NCBI GenBank assembly: GCA_036346275.1
Contig: CM070713.1
Coordinates: 76,314,382-76,378,381, forward strand
Direction: 5' to 3'
Source of the DNA: Otatea glauca
Taxonomy: Eukaryota > Streptophyta > Magnoliopsida > Poales > Poaceae
Length of the DNA: 64,000 bases
The position numbers and the translations under genes were made by a program. Of the stretch, positions 49,502 through 61,120 are shown one piece after another. The number at the start of each line of letters is the position of its first letter. Positions within the stretch are counted from its first letter, which is position 1. The notes below the pieces were generated by a model, which did not search any database, was not told the origin of the DNA, and saw nothing but the letters and a program-made list of their open reading frames with translations.

Positions 49502-49544
49502 ATGCAAGTAGGCTCCGGCTGCCTTGCCTGAATCTGAAAAATCC
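49502..49544. repeat. 43-bp tandem repeat, unit 1
   Basis: ATGCAAGTAGGCTCCGGCTG...CTGAAAAATCC is repeated almost exactly at 50178-50222. Removing the element at 49546-50169 with one target copy makes the two units adjacent. Confidence 0.85.
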
Positions 49545-49545
49545 A

Positions 49546-50169
49546 AAATCTTTGCTGTTTTAGCCTGATTTGTTTTATTTTTCCCGTAAATAGTCATTGA
49601 TCCGAGAAAATCGTAGAAATAGCCCCTAAACAGTGAAATTCTGCTTGCGTGGAGCGCTGGAATTTTTTTAATGGATTTCCGGCAGTTCCGGTCCGCAACA
49701 TAATTTTTTTTAAAAAAATTCTGATCACCGAAACAGTTTTTTTTTTAATTTTTCAACAGACACGATGCGTAGAATTTTTTGAAGAAAACCCAGCGGTCTC
49801 CCACCGCTAGATTCGTCCTGAATATTTTTCGCACGAGAGAAAAAACGGAAGGCAAAAAAAAAATCCGAACAAATCCCGTGGTCCCTAACCACTGAAAATC
49901 GCGATGCAGAGGTAGGAAACCGTTGGGTTTTTTCAAAAAAAAAATCCGCGTGTCGGTTCGCTGGAAAATAAAAAAAAAATGTTTTGATGATCGAATTTTT
50001 TTAAAAAAAATTATGCTACGGACCGAAATAGCTAAAAATCAATTAAAAAAATTCCAACACTCCACCTCTGCAGGATTTCACTGTTTAAGAACTATTTATG
50101 TTATTTTCGCGGATCAACAGCTATTTACAGCGAAAAAACAAACCGGACTAGAGCAGTAAAAAAAACTCA
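49546..50169. mobile_element. ~620-bp foldback element with 9-bp target duplication
   Basis: About 110 bp at each end are inverted copies (left GTAAATAGTCATTGATCCG...AAACAGTGAAATTCTGC, right the complement). It is flanked by AAAAATCCA at 49537-49545 and 50170-50178. The 9-bp duplication suggests Mutator-type, but the outermost 15 bp match poorly, so ends may be off by a few bases. Non-coding. Confidence 0.7.
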
Positions 50170-50177
50170 AAAAATCC

Positions 50178-50222
50178 ATACAAGTAGGCTCCCGTCGCCT
50201 TGCCTGAATCTGAAAAATCTCC
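50178..50222. repeat. 43-bp tandem repeat, unit 2
   Basis: ATACAAGTAGGCTCCCGTCG...CTGAAAAATCTCC, differing from unit 1 (49502-49544) at only a few positions. Confidence 0.85.
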
Positions 50223-50741
50223 ATTTTTTCCCACGGCAATGGGGCAGGCGTGGCGAGCGACAACGAACGGCCGAATCGAGGATCGATCGGATCGCCGCTC
50301 TGGCGACTCCCGAGTCACCGGTCCGTCAAACGCCAGCGGCCGAATGGAGTGGAGAATTGGATAAGTGGAACAAGATCTGGCTGCTGGCGCTATCCAGCGG
50401 GTATCCATTTTGCTCTGTAATAATGCAGCAAAGGTGAAAAGCGTGAAAGAGTGAGACCGCCGCTGGAACGATGCTGAAAGAAAAGTGGAGAATGGAGACA
50501 ACATGGCGGAAAGAATCATTTTTTTCTTCTGATTTCATCGTCATCGTCAACTACATATACAAGGTGACTGAAACCTTCTCACATATATCATACGGGCATA
50601 TACATGCATGAAAGAAGGCTGGAAATGTAAAAAAGAAAAGGAAACCTGTTTGTCGTGTAGCTAAGCCTAAACCACACGAACCGAATCATCTTCTTCATTA
50701 GTTATTCCCTCCTAGGTTTGATACCGTGCAATGAAATTCCT
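50223..50741 (-). other. Downstream flank / 3' UTR of the TPS gene
   Basis: No gene is seen. The part nearest 50741 must hold the 3' UTR of the minus-strand TPS gene; I did not find an unambiguous polyadenylation signal. Confidence 0.45.
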
Positions 50742-53700
50742 TCACAATGAGCCCTCGAAGGAGACCCGGAGCTGCACCGTCCTTGACCGCTGCGACGGCG
50801 CATTGGCCAGGCCCTGCAGCATCTTGATAACGTCCTCCGTGTCGTCGAGGTAGTACTTGGCCATGCTCGGCTTCTTACCGACCGTGCAGGCAAACACCTC
50901 GCTGGTTGCTGGGAGCTTAACGCTGCTGCCTGTCGGGCACACGATGCTCTCGAACATGTCCTCGTCGGACCGGTCATCTCCGATGCAAAGGACGAAATCA
51001 GGAGGCTTCCCTCTGCTCACCATGGATGACAGGAGGCTCTCCACAACCACACCTTTGCTTATGCCCTGCATGACAGATATTTTCGCCGGTTACCAATCTT
51101 TAAATTTCGGAGTGGTTGCCGGTTAATGACACGAATGCTAATTGAATGGTGCGACAAGTTGCTTTCCAATGGGAACAATATAAAAAAGACCGGGTGCTCT
51201 TTTCGCGAAATTTCGAGTCCACACGGGGCATGGTCCATGCTGATTCATATCCTATTTGTGAACAAGATATATATTGTCCCAAGCATGTGGTGGATGAAGA
51301 TTGGATTGGATTAGATCAATCCTTATCCGATGCCTTCAGTTTGACAGCTACGGCTAGTTGATCAACATGTTGCATACAAGTCTACAGAGCTGAAGTAATC
51401 ACAGAACAACTGAGAGAGAAGCTCCCTTACCTGAGGATTAACTTCCACAATATGCTGGCCCCTCTTCACAACGACTGGTTCATTTGCAAGCACGTTTTCA
51501 AGATGATCAAGCAGTTCCTTTGCCTGGCATGAACCGAAATCTGGATCCGCTTCATGGTGATGCCAAACTAGCGCGCTTTCCTTGTGTTCGATATACGAAC
51601 CATCTGTTGCCTCTGTGTAAAGCCTCATCACCGGCTCAGCAGTCTTCTTCCAATCGAAGTCCACAGCCAATCCACAGGTCTCCCATGGCGAGTCCCTGCT
51701 CCACCTGCAGTAAACAGTGTTACTGAACATCCATTTTGCAGCCATAAATTTCAATACTCTTGTAACTAAAATGAACACTATAGTATGCTAAAACCCTTAT
51801 CTACGTTTAGGTTCATGGCCAAAATCAATCCATTGTCACCCAAATTTAAGCCTCCTAGGTTTGTTCTGGAAGCAAGAATATTGATTTAAGGCTAGTCAGA
51901 GGCATGCCCTAGCTCAGCATCTAGATCTGTTGGTGACTCATTATTTGAAATTGTTTCCTTAAATGTACTGGTCATCGTACCATTGCGTAATTCATATCCT
52001 TTCTAAAGATTTCATCCAAATCTAAAACAGTAACAACCGATATCCAAGCAAAGCAACGTCGTACCAACTAGTAGATCTTCACAATTGAACGGCAAGTGTA
52101 AGATCTCTACCTGGTGAAGTAACCGTGCTCCGCGGCAATCCCCAACTTCTCACATGGCGCAAACCACTTGCTCAGTTCATCCTTCCCTCTCCCGCTCACT
52201 ATGAACACCCTATTCTTGGGGTCCTCACACAGGCGATTCAAGACAGAAATGACCTCATTACTCGGTGCCTTATCGATTGAACTCTCTGGCATCACGGTTC
52301 CATCATAGTCCAAGAGAATTAGTCGATTGTCCGTCCTCCGGTATGACGGCACAATGTGCTCGACGGAAAGCCGCCGGAAATTTGGGCCGAGCGCCACCAC
52401 CTTGAAGCTCATCCCGAACCCAATAGCCCAATGCCGCCGCGAGAAATGATCCTTGCAGGCTCGCTGCAGGTCCTGGTCGAACGACCGCGCCCAGTAGGCG
52501 ACATCGTGGGTGCTTACATATTTGTAATGCTTCTCATGCCGCAGCCGCTGCTCGCCTTCAGACATCCTCAATGCGGCGTTCATGGCCTCCGCGACGGACT
52601 CCACGCTCCACGGGTTGACCCGGATCGCCCCACTGAGCGACGGGGAGCACCCGACGAACTCCGACAGCACGATGACGCTCCGCTTGGGCGCGTCCACCAG
52701 GGCGGTGCTCTCCTGCCGGCACACCGTGTAGATGTACGGTATCCGGTTGAGCCCATCTCGCACGGCGCTCACCACGCAGCACTCGGCAGCCGCGTAGTAC
52801 GCCGCCTTCTCGTGCGCCGACACCGGGCGGTCGATCAGCACGACCGGGGTGTACCCGTGCGTGCCGAACCGCGCATTGACCCGGGCGCTGATCGCCCTGG
52901 CCTCGTCCTGCACCTCCTGCACGTCGCGCCCATCGCTGCGGGCAGGGTTGGCGATCTGCACGAGCACGGCGTGACCGCGGAGCTCAGGGTGCTCCACCAG
53001 CAGTTGCTCCATCGCCAGGAACTTGAGCCCAATTCCCTTGAACAGATCGACGTCGTCGACGCCCACCATAAGGCGCCGCCCCTTGTACCCCTCGGCCACC
53101 TGCCGCACCACCTCCCCCGTCTCCGGCGCCGACACCACCGATCTCAGCTGCCCCATGTCGATCCCCACGGGGAGTATCTTGACCGTCACCGTGCGGCCGT
53201 AGTACTCGATGCCGATGTACCCTCGCTTGGACTGGTAATCCAGGCCGAGCAGCCGCGAGCACGCGGACAGGAAGTGGCGTGCGTAGTCGAATGTGTGGAA
53301 GCCGACGAGGTCGGCGTTGAGGAGGGCGCGGAGGAGGTCCTCCCGTATTGGAATGGTGCGGAAGATCTCCGAAGAGGGGAACGGCGAGTGGAGGAAGAAC
53401 CCGACCTTGGCGCGCGGGAAGCGCTTGCGGAGGAAAGTGGGAAGGGCGAGGAGGTGGTAGTCATGGATCCAGACAAGGTCGTCGTCGGGGCTGAGCACCT
53501 CGGTGAGGCGGTCGGCGAAGGCCCTGTTCGCCGAGAGGAAAGAGTGGTAGAGCGCGCGGTCGAACGGGAGGCCTCCCAGTGACGAGGGCGTGAGCGGGAG
53601 GAGGTAGTGGAGGAGCGGCCACAGGTAGTGCTTGCAGAAGCCGTGGTAGAACCGGCGGTGGAGGTCGCCGGGTAGGTACACAGGCAGGCAGGAGAAATTG

Positions 53701-54059
53701 GCGAGCAAGTAGTTGCAGAGCTCGTCGGAGGCCGCCTCTGTGGCGGACGGAGGGAGGGTACCTATGTGGAGTACGGGCGCGGAAGCTGGCAGCCCCGAGC
53801 GGAGCTGGTAGGCGACGGTGTCCGCGTCGACGGTGAAGGAGAACCCGAACGGGGAGCCCGCGTCGGGCGCGGCGCGGAGCGGGAGCCGGTGGGAGACGAT
53901 CACGCGGCGCGGCGGCGAGGGGGAGGTTGGCGAGGACGGGGCGTCGGCCGCGACGGACATGACTCGCGGGAGGCGGAGCGGCGTGGGCGACGGCGGCAGG
54001 GGCACGTCGTCGGCCGCGGCAGCGAGGTCGAGGAGGTTATGGCAGGAGAGCGAAGGCAT
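50742..54059 (-). CDS. Class II trehalose-6-phosphate synthase/phosphatase-like protein
   Basis: Three exons, 54059-52111, 51704-51431 and 51065-50742, with introns GTAGAG...CTGCAG and GTAAGG...ATGCAG. Phases agree (2, then 0) and give 848 residues, normal for class II TPS. The start MPSLSCHNLLDLAAA matches the family N-terminus; 77 upstream open codons lack an ATG at their head and are 5' leader. The glycosyltransferase-20 domain covers about residues 45-540 (DLVWIHDYHLLALPTFLRKR, GFFLHSPFPSSEIFRT, VGIDMGQL, DGLNRIPYIYTV). A HAD phosphatase-like domain follows, with DYDGT at 584-588, VFIVSGRGK, and GDDRSDED at 770-777. Family knowledge: class II members (TPS5-11) usually lack measurable synthase activity and act as sugar-status regulators with SnRK1. 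The two-intron layout after one long exon is the class II pattern. It resembles the TPS8-10 subgroup; the exact orthologue is not assigned. Confidence 0.95.
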
Positions 54060-54230
54060 CGCCAACTTGAGTTTCCTATCTGTGCGTGTTGCAGAGGGAG
54101 AGGAGATGAGGATGGCGCATGAAGCGAAGCGGAGGAGGCGGCGGGGCGGTGGTAGGACGGGACTTGGGAGATCACTTTTGTGGAAGCTTCTGGGGATAAG
54201 AACGGATGGGGTGGGAGTGGGGAAGGAGGT

Positions 54231-54239
54231 ATAAATATG
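54231..54239 (-). promoter_or_regulatory. Candidate TATA element of the TPS gene
   Basis: The minus strand reads CCATATTTATACC about 175 bp upstream of the ATG at 54059, giving a leader of roughly 140 bp. It is a plausible but non-canonical TATA match in otherwise GC-rich DNA. Confidence 0.35.
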
Positions 54240-54702
54240 GGAAGCGAAAATGAGTCGAGTTTGGCTTGGACCGGGAGGAGAGCGAAACAAAGAAGTGGAT
54301 ATGTGAATATGAAGGCGGACGGGGCGGGGCGGAGCAGGCGGTGGGGGCGGGCTTATCCGGATTAAAAAGGAGGCGCGGCAGAAATGGCGGTCCTGCCCCC
54401 GCGACGTGGGATGGATAGATAAGACGAGTGTCGCGGTCGCCTAACGGCTGGGGCGCTGGCCTTATGCATCTAATCTTCCTCCGTATCGCGTATCCTCTCG
54501 TCGTCGTTGCTGTTGCTTACGGGAGGGATACGTCGCCACTGCACACGTATTCGCGTGCGCATGCCGTGCCAACCTGCGCGCAGCCCAACCGAACCACCTG
54601 GCAATCGGAGAGGATGGCTACCGTCCGTTTATCAACAGTAGCCGTAGATCAACCTCAATAAGTCAATATATCAATAATCCAATGTTAAAAAATAGGGTTT
54701 TG

Positions 54703-54885
54703 ATAAATATCACCCGGATGTTTTCTTAACAAAAAACATTCAAATTTTAGAGCATTGGATCTATGGTGAGATCCGTAAGACGTGAAGAGAGGTGGGATTG
54801 TGTTTTGATGGATGATTTAATACTTTGATCTAAAGGTCTAAAATTTGGATGTTTGTAAGAAACAAAACATCCGGATGAAGGCTAG
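54703..54885. repeat. ~180-bp foldback MITE
   Basis: CACCCGGATGTTTTCTTAAC at the left is matched inverted by CATCCGGATG with AAAACAAAG-type sequence at the right (54868-54880); TTCAAATTTTAGA/TCTAAAATTTGGA pairs further in. Boundaries approximate. Confidence 0.55.
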
Positions 54886-54889
54886 ACAC

Positions 54890-55058
54890 TCCCAAAAAAA
54901 TATTTGAAAAACAATCACACGGTGGATGAACATCAAGCACGAGATCTCAAAGTCTTTTATCTCTTTATTAATTGTAGATTCATTATCTTCTATAAAGGAC
55001 TCTCGTTGTAGCTTTGGAATTCACCCATCATACCCTATACTTCGATTATATGTCAACA
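54890..55058 (-). mobile_element. Copia 3' LTR fragment (minus-strand element)
   Basis: The minus strand begins TGTTGACATATAATCG at 55058 after a purine-rich AAAGAGAA tract, and continues AATTCCAAAGCTAC...AATTAATAAAGAGA. It aligns with the LTR start at 57600 on the plus strand. Confidence 0.5.
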
Positions 55059-55464
55059 TTCTCTTTGGACGAATACTACATATGCTTCATCAAAACCTTC
55101 TAAAAAAACTCGGTGGGAAAAAATAATGAAAAAAGAGTACATTGCATTAACATATTATGTCACAATTGTTATCTTATTAAAAACCTTCATTTGAGAAAAT
55201 TTCAAAAAAAAGTCACAAGGGAAAATGAGTGCAACTTGTAATCTTCTGAATTAGGGTATTATCTTCGGGATCATACTAAGAGTTATGATTAAGTGATTTA
55301 ATCCTTCTGAGCTCTGCATCTCTCTAAGTTATCTTATTCCAATACCACGAATACATATTTGAAAACTGGATGTTGGCAATGGCTTAGCAAATAAATCAAC
55401 TAGATTTTCACATGACTTATTTTGCATGATCTTTACCTCAACATTCTTCTAGGGTTTATGTGGA

Positions 55465-55810
55465 TAGAAAAATTTGGGACCAATATGCTTTTCGTGATAT
55501 TACTCTTTACGTAACTCATTTGCATTTGTGTACACAAGCTTCATTATCTTCATGCATAATTGTGGGGATATTTATGGTATTAATGACACATGACTTCTGG
55601 ATATGCAAAACACATCCACCTGAGGTATCATATAATGCTATTATCTCTAAGTGGTTAGTAGAAGTAGTTACTGAGTTTTGCTTAAAAGACTGCCAAGAAA
55701 TAGCTATACCACTATAGAGAAACACAAACACAGTCTAATATTTGGCACTGTGGGGATCAGACATATAGCCAACATCTGTATATCCCACCATGGTCGAGCC
55801 TTGGTCATTC
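55465..55810 (-). pseudogene. Copia RNase H remnant, minus strand
   Basis: The frame reads GSTMVGYTDVGYMSDPHSAKY, then FVFLYSGIAISWQSFKQNSV, STNHLEIIALYDTS and HEDNEACVHKC, the order found in Ty1/copia RNase H. It is a short decayed piece with stops and lacks the rest of pol. It lies back-to-back with the plus-strand copy starting just to its right. Confidence 0.8.
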
Positions 55811-57330
55811 CAGTGTGTGATATACATATGTTGGCTATCTATCTTATCCTTTAATGCAAAGTCTTAGACCGAGTTTGTGTTTCTCTGTGGCATTACAACT
55901 AGGGGTGAAAACAGATCGGATACACGCGGATAATAGTTGTACCATATTTGTTTTCATATTTTTTTCTCAAATGCGAATACGGATACGGATAGTCTGGATA
56001 CGAATACAGATAATGTCGAATACAGATACGGATCGAATATGAATCGAATCGGATACGGTTTCGAATATTTATCGGAACATGGTAACTCCTTGGATTGTAC
56101 ATAAAAAATCGACAAACACACGTAATTAGTTGATTTGTTCAAAACATTATTGAAAATTGAACAAATATAACTATTTTCATTCACTTAGGCAATAGTTAGA
56201 TACCATGTCGCAAACAAAATTATGTAAAACTTAGTTCATCACACACATACGATAAGTTCATCATACACATAAATCAAAACACAAAATGAAGATAATCTTT
56301 GCTCAGAGATACAAATGGAAGCAAACACAAAACACACTAAAAGTTTGATAATACTTATATACCATATGTCTAGACAAAATGTATAACACATACATGTAAT
56401 GACCCAAGATTTATATTCTTTGTTTAATTATGTTAAAAATAATAAATTATGTATTTTTTAGTTTTTATTAAGAACAATGGTGTTTGATTTTTTGATAAAA
56501 ATTAAAATTTGTTAAAATATTGAAAATATTTGATTAAAATGGCAGATTGTGTCTGGAATTTTCTCAAAAAAATTCATAATTTTTGGAGTTGGTTTGCCAA
56601 TTTTAATAATTGAAACTTGATTTGTGGATTAATTAAATTAGAAAACGATTTTAAATTAAGTAATCTTTTGGTGCCAAAAGAGTAGCCTTAACCCAGCCCA
56701 ACCCACATGCATATTCAGATATTCGACCCATCAATATCTGGATTATTCGAATCCGTATCCGTATCCGACGAAAAGTGAGCTATTGAATCTGTATCTGTAT
56801 CCGACAAAAAAATATGTATCTGTATCCGACCCGATACTATCCGACAAATATCCGATCCAATAGAATCCGTATCTGAAAATTGTCCGAATTGGTCAAAAAC
56901 TATCCAATCCGTTTTCATCCCTATGTACAACAATTTCTTTGTGGTTTTTTAAGCACATTTCGGCAATTACATCTGCCAACCACTCAGAAATAATAGCATT
57001 ATATGTAGCCTCACAAGAATGTGTTTCACTAAGATGTGTGATTAGTCATATGCAGAAGTCGTGTGGCATTAACACTGTTGATACCCAACAATTATCTATG
57101 AAGATAATGCTGATTGTGTTGCACAAGTGCACATGGGTTATGTAAAGAGCAATATCATGAAGCATATTGCCTTCAAACTTTTATATTATCATGAATTTGA
57201 GAAGAATAGTGAGATAAAGATCCTATAAACAAAATCATGTGAAAATCTAGCTGATTAATTTATGAAGTCTTTACAACAGCCAGTTTCCAACGATGTGTTT
57301 GTGCTATTGAAATGAGACAACTTAGAGAGA
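55780..57330 (+). pseudogene. Copia RNase H remnant, plus strand, split by an insertion
   Basis: FNAKS-stop-TEFVFLCGITT (55855-55899) leads into the hAT-like element, and after it come HISAITSANHSEIIALYVAS, CGINTVD and SNIMKHIAFKLLYYHEF, then SCENLADLFMKSLQQP. This is the end of a Ty1/copia polyprotein with several stops and frameshifts. It is followed by the untranslated region, a GGGAGAG polypurine tract and the LTR at 57600. Confidence 0.8.
55900..56923. mobile_element. 1.0-kb hAT-like element inside the copia RNase H
   Basis: The left end TAGGGGTGAAAACAGATCGG and the right end, inverted, TAGGGATGAAAACGGATTGG match. Flanks ATTACAAC (55892-55899) and TGTACAAC (56924-56931) agree at six of eight positions. 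Interior ends are rich in repeated CGGATACGGAT motifs. No transposase. Confidence 0.72.
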
Positions 57331-57599
57331 TGCAGAACTCAAGTGAAGTAAATTCCTGAACCATAACCCTTAGTATGATATTGAATATACTATCATAATC
57401 CAGAAGATTACAAGTTATACTTTTTTCCCTTAGTGAGTTTTTATAAAATTTTCTCAGATAAAGATTTTTAATGAGATAAGAAGTGTAACACAATATGCGG
57501 ATACAGTGTATTCTTTTCTTCATTCTTTTTTCCTACTGGGTTTTTGGGAGAAGTTTTTGATGAGGCATATACGTGACACGAAATTCGCTTAAGGGAGAG

Positions 57600-58320
57600 T
57601 GTTGAGTTATAACTAGGGACGGCAACGGGGAAAATCCCCGCGGGGAGCGCCTTCCCATCCCCGATCCCCGATAAGCAAAATTTCTCCGCCTCCGTCCCCG
57701 TCCCCGTACACGGGGCTTAATTCTCCCCCATCCCCGATCCCCGACCAGTTTGCGGGGCCCTGACGGGGAATAATCCCCGAAAATACTATATAAAAGAACA
57801 CATGCTACATGAATGAATCACTAAAATAATAGTGTATGTGTGGTTAAAGTGTGAGTAAATTACTAGAGTAATTCATATTTAGTATATTTAATAATAATGA
57901 CCTCACATATATATTTTTCTTTTGAAAATGATCATTTACTTCCACCTATTAGTGATAACACGGGGACGGGGACGGGGAACGGTGGAACGTCTCCGTCCCT
58001 CATGATCCCGACGGGGCAATATTTTCCCGATAAGCCCCATGGAGAGATTTCCATCCCCGCCCCCAATAGAGGAATTCCCATGGAAAAGCGGGATCGGGGC
58101 CCCATTGCCATCCCTAGTTATAACCCAACCCTGGGGTTTCTGGACGAATTTCAAAACTACCCCTTCGGGGTTTTAGTTCTAAATATAACACCTCATTGTA
58201 TAAGAGAATCAATCTATAGTTAATAAAGAGAAAAGAATTCGACTCATATATTATGTGATCATCTTTGTGATTTTGTTCTGGCTTTCTCGATCGATGCATT
58301 GAGATTGATATACGGCTGTC
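57600..58320 (+). mobile_element. Copia 3' LTR, interrupted
   Basis: After the purine tract AAGGGAGAG the LTR begins TGTTGAGTTATAAC, is interrupted by a hAT-like element, and resumes with CCCAACCCTGGGGTTTC, CTCATTGTATAAGAGAATC and AATAAAGAGAAAAG. The right end near 58319 (GGCTGTCA) is a guess. The same LTR 3' half recurs at 60985-61118. Confidence 0.65.
57614..58116. mobile_element. 503-bp hAT-like element in the copia LTR
   Basis: The left end TAGGGACGGCAACGGGG and the inverted right end TAGGGATGGCAATGGGG match. A perfect 8-bp duplication GTTATAAC flanks it (57606-57613 and 58117-58124). Both termini carry repeated CCCCGATCCCCG motifs. Non-coding. Confidence 0.88.
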
Positions 58321-58680
58321 AATTTATTTTCCAATAGCGAGGATCGCGGCAGTCGACCTACCGAGCACGTCGGACTCGGCAAGATCTGTTGGTACCCCTT
58401 CTGTCGAGTTTGAGTACCCGAGCTAGGCGGGAGGCATCTATGGTGCAGCCCACTTGCTACGGTAGGAGTATACGGTACGTGAGACATATCGTCTACCGTA
58501 CTTTCGCGAGAAGAAGAGTAGATTTCAATTTGATCGGAGTCGGCGCTAAAAATGATTTTTTTTCAAGGATCTGCATACACGGCTTCCCCAGGGCGGGCGC
58601 TGGGGCTGGCCGCTGTGTGCAATTGGGTGCTAGTTGCGCGACGTTGCCTCCTGCGCGCCGTGCCACGTGGGAGGTGGGCG

Positions 58681-60166
58681 CAAGGATTCAAATCTCGTCG
58701 AATTTTGGACCACCCTGAAATCTAAAGTACCGGTCGGGGGAAAAAAAACTAAAATTGCTACAGTAACCCGAAATTTTGGTTTTTTGGCGAAATTTCGCCA
58801 AAATTTCATATTTTTTGGCCGGTTTTGAAACTTTTAGAGCCGGATTTGACCGTATTTGGTCCAATAACCGTTAGGAAAGTCATCTCCTACGAAAATTTGT
58901 TGAAAACCGAATTTTTTTGACATTTTAAAATTTTGGCAGAAACACTGTCAGATTTTTATAAAAACTTTACAAGCTTAATAATAAGCTTGTAATTTTATGG
59001 TATTATCCTTAGTAGTTTATTATCATACATAATTTTTTTTGAAATAATTTAACTTCATTTGTTATCTTAAAAAAAATCAAAAACAGAATGAACATAATTG
59101 GGACAGTTACATTGTCAGAATTTTATAAATTTTCTTGAGTGTGATTATGATCTAAACTTATTGAGAGAGATTAATAATTGACTCAGTACCATTATATAAG
59201 ATTTTTAAAAAAATTAAACTTTGTTTGTTTGGTCAATCAAATCTATGTAAGCATTGAACTTCGTTTGTTATATTATATTTCAAAAATCAAAAAGAAAAGA
59301 ACATAAATGGTACTGTGCCTTGTAAGAATTTTATAAATTCACTGGAGTGTGATCATGATTCAAAATTTTTATGAGATATAAATAACTTCCTTATAACCAT
59401 TCTGTAAAATTTTCAAAAAATTTGAACTTTTTTTAATACTAAAGCAAATCTATGTATTTATCATCAGACTTTTATCAGGACGTAACACTTTCTGAATTTG
59501 TAAACATTATTTGAGAATGATAATCATCTAAAATTTTTGAAAAAACATTAATGTTACATCAGGACCATCCGTAAAAAATTTCAAAAGTTTTTAACGTGGT
59601 TTAGATAAATTTTTATTTTGTTCAAGTTTGCGGGTAAGCCTTTTAACAGGGAGTAGTACTATTTGAATTTTTAAAAATTCATACAGTTTGATCATCACCT
59701 GAAAATTTTATGAGAGCATTATATATACATCATAACCATGCAAAAAAAATCAAATGTTTATAACGTGGTTTGAACCATTTTGCATTCGGTTCAAAATTGC
59801 CGGTTAGTGTTTTATCAGGACAGTAGTAATGTTTGGATTTTTAAAAATTCTACAGACTTCAGAATAATCTGAAATTTTTATATAAATATAATAAATGTGT
59901 CAGGACTCTCCAAAACAAATTTCAAAATTTTTTGACATCGTTTGAATTACTTTTTTTCCATTGAAAAAGACCAAAATTTTGGGTATTTCGCCCAAAATTT
60001 CGGTATTTTTCGGTGAATTTCGTTTTTTCTTGGTACAAAACAAACCGGATTTTAATTTTTGTTTTCGAATTTCGGATGAGATTTGTCCGAAATACCCGAA
60101 TTTCGTCGAAATTTCAGAATCCAGTCAGGGATGGTATTTTATCCGAAAATGAAATTTGAATCCTTG
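58681..60166. mobile_element. 1.5-kb AT-rich hAT-like element (copy B)
   Basis: Starts CAAGGATTCAAATCTCG and ends in the inverse GAAATTTGAATCCTTG. GGTGGGCG occurs on both sides (58673-58680; 60166-60173), overlapping the last base by one, so the duplication is 7 or 8 bp. It is homologous to copy A (48415-49501) in opposite orientation and has no intact ORF. Confidence 0.75.
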
Positions 60167-60984
60167 GTGGGCGTGGGGGCCTCTCGCGTCTTGCCGAGCT
60201 CCTCGGCCTGCATCTCTGTGGCTTTGAAATGAGTTGCGTGTTTGGACGTGCATGTCCCAGACATTTCTGGTACGTAGCATTCCACTTACATAAATATCTT
60301 CCGATGCCTAATACACCAACCAAACATTATCTTATCTGATAAACTCTTTATCTGTCGTGCACTACTACTCTTGCAAAGCTGGTGCGGAAACACCACGGAT
60401 TAGGAGGACAGAAGATTTTTGTTCCATCACTGAACTGACACTAACGTTGTAGCACTAGTTTCGCGTACGTGGCCTCTACGAGTAATTGGATCGGCGACGT
60501 AGCAAGCCAAATAAATAAAGCCGCAAGGGTCTCAAACCCGAGCCAAGACCCGTGAGACAGGTCATTTCGAGGCAACGGCAAGGAAACTTTGGTTGGGTCG
60601 CTCGCGGCGGCAGGGTGGCACGTGTATGTTATTGCGATCACGGGCATCAAACAGACGGCGGGAGCGAGCCTGGGCCCCGTCGGCTTGCCCGCCGCGGCGT
60701 ATCATCGCAGCGTGCCCCATTATTGCTGCAGCTCTCCTCCACGTCGTACTCGTGCCCCCCAAAATGATCTTTAACCATTTTGTGGCCAGCTCGACCTATT
60801 ATTGTTGCCGACACTGACGTGGAAGAGGAAAGAACCGGCAGGAACAGGAAGCGAATAGGCTTGCGTAGTGTTACGCGTAGAGCGGCTAGAGGCGTACGCG
60901 TAGATGTTACTTCAGCACCTAGCGTGGGTAAACTGTAACAAACGTGGACGAGTTACCTGTGTACACGTCGATGCGTTGAGCGAG

Positions 60985-61118
60985 TTCCGGGGTTTGTGGG
61001 TGAACCCGAATTTAATTCTAACGGTTTTAGTTATAAATATAGTCTTCATTGTACAATGAAAAATCAATCTATAATAAGAAAGAGTTAAGATCTTCCATAT
61101 CATATGTTCATCTATTGT
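60985..61118 (+). mobile_element. Copia LTR 3' fragment
   Basis: TTTTAGTTATAAATATAGTC, TCATTGTACAATGAAAAATC and AATAAGAAAGAGTTAAG follow the same order as the LTR at 58160-58245. It continues after the Stowaway element (61404-61460). Confidence 0.55.
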
Positions 61119-61120
61119 TA

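Noticed and set aside
52356..53582. 408-codon plus-strand open frame
   Set aside because: It is the antisense shadow of the GC-rich TPS exon 1; no domain or independent promoter is visible.
54060..54290. 77-codon N-terminal extension of the TPS frame
   Set aside because: It has no ATG at its head (begins with TTG), its sequence is not like any TPS, and MPSLSCHNLL at 54059 is the family start; this is 5' leader.
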